Assembly: GCA_938040325.1 (NCBI GenBank) | Contig: CALHXW010000077.1 | Location: 1 to 35,332, forward strand | DNA from: an uncultured bacterium | Lineage (GTDB): Bacteria; Myxococcota_A; UBA9042; PHBI01 | DNA: 35,332 nucleotides | Reading direction: 5' to 3' | Shown here: positions 30,990 to 35,332 of the stretch, one piece after another | Layout: each line of letters begins with the position of its first letter | How positions within the stretch are numbered: the stretch's first letter is position 1 | Made by a program: the position numbers and the translations under genes | The notes under the pieces: generated by a model | The model's input: the letters and a program-made list of their open reading frames with translations, nothing else | The model's database searches: none | Told to the model about the DNA's origin: nothing

Positions 30990-31433
30990 CTACGCTCGGT
31001 CCTGCTGGAGCTCGAGCAAGCGCTGGTGCAACGTTTGTTGCCCGTCCGGGCCGAGGCGGCGCCACGCCGATGACGTGAGCATGTCGTCGATGAGGCCACG
31101 CGCATCGTCGAGCAAGGCGGCACCGGTCGCGGTGAGCTTCGCGAGGCTCTGTCGAGCGTCTCGGAGGCTCTTCTCCGTGGTGATGTAGCCGGTCTTCTCG
31201 AGCGGCCGAAGCGCGCGCGTCACGGCGGAAGGCGTCTGGCCGACAGCCCGCGCGAGGTCCACCCGTGACGCTGTTGCCGCAGGTGCTTGCGAGAGCCTGA
31301 GCAGCAGCCGGTACTCGCTGAAGCTGACGCCGCGGACAGCGGCGAGTGCGCGGTCAAAGCGCCGCTCAACGGCGCCGGCCGTGTCGAGGAAGGTAAACAT
31401 CAGGTCGTGCAGATCGGTGCTTGCGTTCGTCAT
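30990..31433 (-). CDS. MarR family transcriptional regulator
   Basis: The 147-aa protein starts at ATG 31433. The winged helix-turn-helix is clear: FSEYRLLLRLSQAPAATASRVDLARAVGQTPSAVTRALRPLEKTGYITTEKSLRDARQSLAKLTATG. The DxR turn of the wing is represented by DARQS, and length is standard. It is divergent from the DODA-type dioxygenase gene. A perfect inverted repeat centred at 31452 lies just upstream of its start, suggesting that it represses both genes and is released by an aromatic ligand, as many MarR regulators beside ring-cleavage genes are. Confidence 0.93.
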   Translation of the reverse strand: MTNASTDLHDLMFTFLDTAGAVERRFDRALAAVRGVSFSEYRLLLRLSQAPAATASRVDLARAVGQTPSAVTRALRPLEKTGYITTEKSLRDARQSLAKLTATGAALLDDARGLIDDMLTSSAWRRLGPDGQQTLHQRLLELQQDRA

Positions 31434-31441
31434 TCGTGATC

Positions 31442-31463
31442 AATGCGTGATTGCTCACGCATT
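31442..31463. promoter_or_regulatory. Probable MarR operator
   Basis: AATGCGTGA (31442-31450) and TCACGCATT (31455-31463) are exact inverted repeats with a 4-base spacer, 9 bases upstream of the marR ATG and 66 bases before the dioxygenase ATG. The 22-base size is right for a MarR dimer. Confidence 0.7.
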
Positions 31464-31528
31464 TGTCAAGCGTCGTCGGACGTCCCTGCCCCTGTACCTC
31501 TCGGTGCGGTCGCTGCTACCGTTGCCCC

Positions 31529-32440
31529 ATGAGTGACATTCCTCGGCGTGAGTTTCTCGCAGCGGCAGCCGCAGCGGCCGTGGCAGCGGCATGTGGAAAG
31601 GCCGACACGACAACGCGGGCGCAGGCAGTCGCGCGTCCTGCGCAAGGCAAGATGCCCACCCTCTACCTGCCGCACGGCGCTGGGCCATGCTTCTTCATGG
31701 ACTGGCGCATGGGGCCAGCCAACACGTGGGACAAGACTGCAGCGTGGCTGAGAGGCATCCCGGCGACGCTGCCGCAGCAGCCAAGCGCGATCCTCGTTGT
31801 GTCGGCCCACTGGGAGATGCCGATGGCGACGGTGACGGCCCACGCGAAGCCCCCGCTCATCTATGACTACACAGGCTTTCCGAAGCACACCTATGCGCTG
31901 CAGTGGCCAGCACCCGGGGCGCCAGCCGTCGCGGAGCGTGTGCAAGCGTTGCTGACCGCGGCGTCGATTCCAGTGGCTTCGGACTCCAGCCGCGGGTTCG
32001 ACCACGGTGTGTTTATCCCGCTCCTGCTTCCTTACCCGGAGCCGACAATTCCGACGCTGCAGCTGTCGCTCGTGCGAGGACTCGACCCGGCCGCTCACGT
32101 CGCGCTAGGCCGTGCGCTTGCGCCACTGCGCGATGAGGGCGTGCTGCTTGTTGGCAGCGGGATGAGCTACCACAACATGCGCGGCTTTGGTCGCGAGGCC
32201 AGCGCCGGTCACTCGCGTACGTTCGACGGGTGGCTTGAGCATGTGACCACACAGAGCGGAGATGCGCGTCGCGCCTTGCTTGCCGACTGGAAGTCCGCGC
32301 CTTCTGCGCGCGCTTGTCACCCGCGCGAAGAGCACCTACTGCCGATGATGGTGGTTGGCGCAGCCGCCGATGAGCCGGGCCGCGTTGTCTTCCGTGACCA
32401 CGTCATGGGCGTCGACATCTCCGCGCATCAGTTTGGCTGA
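31529..32440 (+). CDS. Exported extradiol (LigB/DODA-type) dioxygenase
   Basis: The 303-aa protein starts at ATG 31529. The N-terminus MSDIPRREFLAAAAAAAVAAAC is a twin-arginine signal, with C22 as a possible lipidation site. The mature enzyme carries the single-metal ligands of the 4,5-DOPA dioxygenase family: H49 (LYLPHGAGPCFF), H94 (VSAHWEMP) and H159 (GFDHGVFIPLLLPYP), plus a late His in the CHPREEHLLPMMVV region. Members open catechol rings or act as zinc aldehyde-type enzymes such as YgiD. Export by Tat, which moves folded metal-loaded proteins, is unusual for this family. It is controlled from a divergent marR and overlaps the convergent GNAT gene by 13 bases. Confidence 0.88.
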   Translation: MSDIPRREFLAAAAAAAVAAACGKADTTTRAQAVARPAQGKMPTLYLPHGAGPCFFMDWRMGPANTWDKTAAWLRGIPATLPQQPSAILVVSAHWEMPMATVTAHAKPPLIYDYTGFPKHTYALQWPAPGAPAVAERVQALLTAASIPVASDSSRGFDHGVFIPLLLPYPEPTIPTLQLSLVRGLDPAAHVALGRALAPLRDEGVLLVGSGMSYHNMRGFGREASAGHSRTFDGWLEHVTTQSGDARRALLADWKSAPSARACHPREEHLLPMMVVGAAADEPGRVVFRDHVMGVDISAHQFG

Positions 32441-32961
32441 GACGGGTCTTTCGACAGCGGAATCCAATAGCGGCTGACGTCGCGCTGATGGGCCGCGCTG
32501 AACGTCGTGTCGGCGAGGACGCCTCCGGCAGCCACAATCGTCTTCACCGAGCCGACGTTGGTGGGGTCACAGGTCAGCAGCGCTCGAGGCTCCTGGTGTC
32601 GGCGCACCTCATCGAGGCCAAACGCGAGCAGGGCTGTTGCCACCCCTTGGCGCCGCGCCGACGGTCGCACCGCGTAGCCAATGTGGCCCCCGAACTCGCG
32701 GAGTCCGTCGTTGAGTCGGTGGCGGATGTTGATGACGCCAAGCAACGCGCCGTCACGCTCGAAGAAGCGCGTCGTCGCTGGCACCATCGTGGCCGTCAGC
32801 CCGACGCCCTTTTCCTGGTTCGACAGCGCCAAGGTCATCGACGCGATCGGGTCATCGTAGGGGCAAAAGAAGGCCGGGATCCGCGGCTCTCCGGCGCGCT
32901 GAAAGTCGGCGATGAAGTCCTCAATGGCCGCGCTGTGATGAGCGGCAAGGGCAACGATCAT
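32428..32961 (-). CDS. GNAT family N-acetyltransferase
   Basis: The product is 177 aa from ATG 32961, with AAAGGAG 5 bases upstream; the upstream frame extension is shadow. The acetyl-CoA site is GYAVRPSARRQGVATALLAFGLDE, followed by the later strand ALLTCDPTNVGSVKTIVAAGGVLAD, typical of GNATs. The ending DVSRYWIPL is seen in YycN/RimI-like relatives acting on small molecules or peptides. The substrate is unknown. The gene overlaps the 3' end of the dioxygenase gene on the other strand. Confidence 0.93.
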   Translation of the reverse strand: MIVALAAHHSAAIEDFIADFQRAGEPRIPAFFCPYDDPIASMTLALSNQEKGVGLTATMVPATTRFFERDGALLGVINIRHRLNDGLREFGGHIGYAVRPSARRQGVATALLAFGLDEVRRHQEPRALLTCDPTNVGSVKTIVAAGGVLADTTFSAAHQRDVSRYWIPLSKDPSQPN

Positions 32962-33214
32962 GGGGCTCCTTTGAGCTGAGCCTGAGGCGTCGAGCCTACC
33001 AAAAAGACGCGAAGACCGGCAGGCGTCCCAGAGAGGCAGCAGCTGGCGGGGTCGTCGCCTCCAGCCCGCGACCACCCACCAAGCCATCGCGCGTGAGAAC
33101 GAACGCCGCTCGCTTTCTTCGGGAGCCAGGTGACGCGACGTCGTTGGCGCGGTGTTCGACCAACACGAACTGGGGCATTGCCCCGCTGGCTTACCCAACC
33201 TTCAGGGATGATTG

Positions 33215-33907
33215 ATGACGACTCGACATGCTCTCTCCGCTGCAGCGACAGCCCTTCTCCTCTTTGCCTGCGTCGACTCATCGGACGCGCCGGCCACGGT
33301 GGTCGACCCAGACGGCACGACGTTCAAGCTCGAGGGCTGGGCCGACAACTGGTTCGCCGCCTACGTCGGTGAGGACTTGGTCTTAGAGGACAGCGTGTCC
33401 ATCACGACCGAGCGCTCATTCAACTCGGAGACCGGCACGTTCGTGGCCGACTATCCGCTGCAGCTGAACTTCGTGCTCAAAGACTACAAGGAAGACGACA
33501 CGGGACTCGAGTACATCGGCGCCAACAACCAGCAGATGGGCGATGGTGGCTTCATCATGCAGCTGACGGACATGAGCACCGGGGACATCGTGGCGGTCAC
33601 CGACAGCTCGTTCGTCTGCAAGGTCTTGCACACGGCGCCCCTCGACAAGACATGCGAGGGCGAGAGCGATCCTGTCCCTGGGAGCGCGCCTTGCGACTTC
33701 ACGGACCTGGCTGAGCCAGCGGGTTGGAAGCTGGCCGACTACGACGACAGCGACTGGACCGACACGACCATTCACTCGGCAGCGGATGTGGACCCCAAGC
33801 TCGGCTACGACGACATCAGCTGGGATGCCGCCGCCGAGTTCATCTGGGGGCCTGACCTCGAGACCAACAACACGGTGTTGTGCCGCGTGACCGTCGAGGC
33901 GCCGTAG
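33215..33907 (+). CDS. Hypothetical lipoprotein with galactose-binding-like beta-sandwich
   Basis: The product is 230 aa from ATG 33215, one codon after a TTG. The signal peptide is MTTRHALSAAATALLLFACV with a lipobox cysteine at about residue 19. The mature part begins FKLEGWADNWFAAYVGEDLVLEDSV and ends LADYDDSDWTDTTI, then AAEFIWGPDLETNNTVLCRV. The W-x-DxDDSxW and FIWgxdl..N pattern is that of jelly-roll carbohydrate-binding-like domains found in secreted proteins of marine bacteria. Two cysteine pairs are likely (FVCKVLHTAPLDKTC, PCDF with LCRV). The ligand is unknown. Confidence 0.65.
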   Translation: MTTRHALSAAATALLLFACVDSSDAPATVVDPDGTTFKLEGWADNWFAAYVGEDLVLEDSVSITTERSFNSETGTFVADYPLQLNFVLKDYKEDDTGLEYIGANNQQMGDGGFIMQLTDMSTGDIVAVTDSSFVCKVLHTAPLDKTCEGESDPVPGSAPCDFTDLAEPAGWKLADYDDSDWTDTTIHSAADVDPKLGYDDISWDAAAEFIWGPDLETNNTVLCRVTVEAP

Positions 33908-34214
33908 CCCACATTGGCGCAGGCCTTGCATCGGCGAGCGGTCAGCTTGCCCGTCTTCAGGAGGGTCCAGAGGTCGCCGGAGCTCTCCCATGAAGGGCTG
34001 CTTGCCGCGCTTGTGCCTGTTGCTACCGCCAAAACAAGCGCTCTCTCCGGCTGCGCCGTCCGCGATGCACTCGCCAGCGGCGTCGCTCGCTCGTACGAGC
34101 GCGCACGGACGCTTGAGTCGGGCGGATGCTGGCGCCCGTGAGGGGACCGTCGCTTCCGTCACCCGTGTGGCTCTGGCAAAGTAGCGGATAGAGTCGCGTC
34201 GCGCAGGAGGGCTC
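33908..34214. other. Intergenic region with a partial copy of the palindromic element
   Basis: I find no supported gene here. The left end of the MITE-like element occurs at 34030-34086. Just after it is a 14-bp palindrome, CGCTCGTACGAGCG (34089-34102). On the minus strand a frame over 33910-34030 reads LWTLLKTGKLTARRCKACAN, which has protein-like features, but it has no family match I can recall and runs into the coding gene, so I leave it uncalled. Confidence 0.4.
34030..34086 (+). repeat. Partial (left-arm) copy of the MITE-like element
   Basis: The first 57 bases starting CCAAAACAAGCGCTCT match 20407-20463 at 52 of 57 positions, including CGCGATGC and CTCGCCAGC. The right arm and right terminal repeat are missing, so this is a truncated or half element. 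Confidence 0.7.
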
Positions 34215-34742
34215 TTGAGGCGACCCGCCGGCAAAGGAATCACGCGTACAGCGTTTGCTGCTGTCTTAGCGCTCGCTTGCGGCGGAGCGCAGGTCCAGTC
34301 GCCGGCAGGGACGAGTCGCGTTTCGCACGCACAGGCCGCGGTCGAGCGCTGTCCGGTCAGCGACTGGTCTTCGCGCCGGTCGGCGCTGGAGTCGGGTGTT
34401 GTGCTTCACCTGGATGCGACGCGAGTCGTTGCGTGTGGAGGCTACCCGGACGCAATGGCTCAGCGCGAGGCCGAGCGGCATGCCGTGCGCCGGGCGGCGG
34501 CGGTGGCGAAGGCGTCCAAGACCTGTGGCTATGGACGCACGCCAGGTCCGAAGCTGGACGAGCTGCGCGTGCGGCTCGCGTCATGGCTTGTCGACCGGAC
34601 CATCCATCGCTACCGGCTCGCGCCAGTCGACCACACCCCCGGCAGTCTTGCAGGGCTCCTCGCGGCTGAGGTGCGGGGCGGCGTCTCCGGCGTGGTCGTA
34701 TCGCATGAGTCCAGCGGGGTTGTGACGGTCTCGCTGCGATAG
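34215..34742 (+). CDS. Hypothetical small lipoprotein
   Basis: The 175-aa protein starts at a TTG at 34215, preceded by AGGAGG (34205-34210) at a spacing of 4 bases; there is no in-frame ATG that keeps the signal peptide. The N-terminus MRRPAGKGITRTAFAAVLALACGG has a lipobox (ALAC). The mature part contains VERCPVSDWSSRRSALESGVVLHL, VACGGYPDAMAQREAERHA and KTCGYG. No family is recognised. It converges with the thioredoxin-fold gene. Confidence 0.65.
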   Translation: MRRPAGKGITRTAFAAVLALACGGAQVQSPAGTSRVSHAQAAVERCPVSDWSSRRSALESGVVLHLDATRVVACGGYPDAMAQREAERHAVRRAAAVAKASKTCGYGRTPGPKLDELRVRLASWLVDRTIHRYRLAPVDHTPGSLAGLLAAEVRGGVSGVVVSHESSGVVTVSLR

Positions 34743-34768
34743 CGTTGCCATCGACAGCCGTCCGTTGC

Positions 34769-35245
34769 TCATAGGCGTCTGAGCCACGTGAGCAGCGACG
34801 CAGGGTGGCTGTCGGTGTGGCGAAAGAGCGCCCTGCCGGCGACATCTTCGATCACGACGGCGGGCGATGCGAGGACGCCGTGGCGCTTCAGACGCCACCA
34901 AGGAAGCCGCGGGTTGGGACGGGAGAGGTCGACCAAGACAGGGTGAAACTGTCGTCCCAGGATCTGTGCGATATCAGGTTCGGCGAGCGCGTTCCGGAGG
35001 TGCATCGAGCCGACATCCCATACCGCCCAGACCAACAGGAAGAGCGGACGGCCGTCAGCTGCCGCACGTTGTTGGGCCTCGTCGATGGAAAGCCACACAA
35101 CGCGGTCTTTGGCTGGACGGTCCGATGGCCAACCAACGGACGGGGCCGGTGCCGAGGGCTGGCCGCCGCAGCCAGCGACCGCCATCACAGCCAGCGTCAT
35201 CGTGGCTGTACACGTCGGGCGGAAATGGAGCAGCGGGATGCGCAT
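34769..35245 (-). CDS. Thioredoxin-fold lipoprotein lacking the CXXC motif
   Basis: The product is about 158 aa from ATG 35245 (MRIPLLHFRPTCTATMTLAV); a GTG at 35281 is possible. The signal segment ends VMAVAGCGG, a lipobox. The mature part has the thioredoxin layout of DUF255/thioredoxin-7-like proteins: IDEAQQRAAADGRPLFLLVWAVW, then the active-site loop, ILGRQFHPVLVDLS, and the cis-proline region HGVLASPAVVI. The loop reads WDVGSMHL, so both active-site cysteines are absent and disulphide exchange is not expected. A binding or scaffolding role at the cell envelope is more likely. Confidence 0.7.
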   Translation of the reverse strand: MRIPLLHFRPTCTATMTLAVMAVAGCGGQPSAPAPSVGWPSDRPAKDRVVWLSIDEAQQRAAADGRPLFLLVWAVWDVGSMHLRNALAEPDIAQILGRQFHPVLVDLSRPNPRLPWWRLKRHGVLASPAVVIEDVAGRALFRHTDSHPASLLTWLRRL

Positions 35246-35332
35246 GAAGCCACGGCTTTGCAAGAGACATCGATTAGACACGTAGAGCGCGCAAAGCGTG
35301 AACGTTGAGGCCTCATCGACCGGGCGCAGCCG

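Noticed and set aside
33152..33184. Small dyads GTGTT/AACAC and GGGGC/GCCCC upstream of the lipoprotein at 33215
   Set aside because: Five-base stems are expected by chance in this composition and nothing else supports a regulatory role.

Overview
The window is GC-rich bacterial DNA, about 65-70% G+C by eye, with dense genes on both strands and frequent GTG and TTG starts. Many products are lipoproteins. A very large cysteine-rich surface lipoprotein, TPR proteins fused to oxygenase-like domains, a lone receiver protein and DODA, GST and TetR accessory genes together suggest a Myxococcota (delta-proteobacterial) chromosome. That placement is an inference from gene content. There is no integrase, plasmid or phage module, so this reads as chromosomal DNA with a few accessory cassettes and one MITE-like repeat.

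Layout. 1-4.6 kb: the start of a minus-strand gene at the left edge, a stand-alone response regulator, tRNA-Gly(CCC) with its own promoter and terminator, a 5'-nucleotidase-like lipoprotein, rpoZ with a good sigma-70-type promoter, a LolA/DUF4292-like lipoprotein, and thymidylate kinase with an altered Walker A motif. 4.6-10 kb: a metallophosphoesterase lipoprotein, divergent from a 984-aa TPR protein ending in a phytanoyl-CoA-dioxygenase-like domain, then a beta-carbonic anhydrase. 10-14 kb: a 1320-aa cysteine-repeat, lamin-tail and beta-rich surface lipoprotein. 14.3-20.2 kb: ChrR-like cupin, glutathione S-transferase and a divergent TetR regulator with a near-palindromic operator, then a saccharopine-dehydrogenase-like oxidoreductase, a hexapeptide acyltransferase, an APH-type kinase and a membrane protein. 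20.3-20.6 kb: a MITE-like palindromic element, part of which recurs near 34.03 kb.

20.6-28.8 kb is a long minus-strand run. Read in the transcribed direction it holds bufA (bufferin-type precursor), bufB (MNIO/DUF692), bufC (short DUF2063), a truncated P-loop kinase, a family 2 glycosyltransferase, a 1083-aa TPR protein (paralogue of the one at 6.3 kb) and a radical SAM protein whose start overlaps the TPR stop. Divergent from bufA is an ECF sigma factor with a coupled membrane anti-sigma candidate. The intergenic region carries a perfect 11-bp inverted repeat. Each arm lies exactly 16 nt before the same GTCGTCT block, one facing bufA and one facing the sigma gene. The simplest reading is two mirror-image promoters recognised by that ECF factor, giving an autoregulated stress and metal-buffering bufferin system.

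30-35.3 kb: a lipoprotein, a MarR regulator with a palindromic operator divergent from a Tat-exported extradiol (DODA-type) dioxygenase, a GNAT acetyltransferase, two more small lipoproteins, and a thioredoxin-fold lipoprotein without its CXXC motif.

The two most interesting items are (i) the ECF-bufferin module with mirror-image promoters and (ii) the TPR/oxygenase-like paralogue pair, one member coupled to a radical SAM enzyme, which I do not recognise as a described system.
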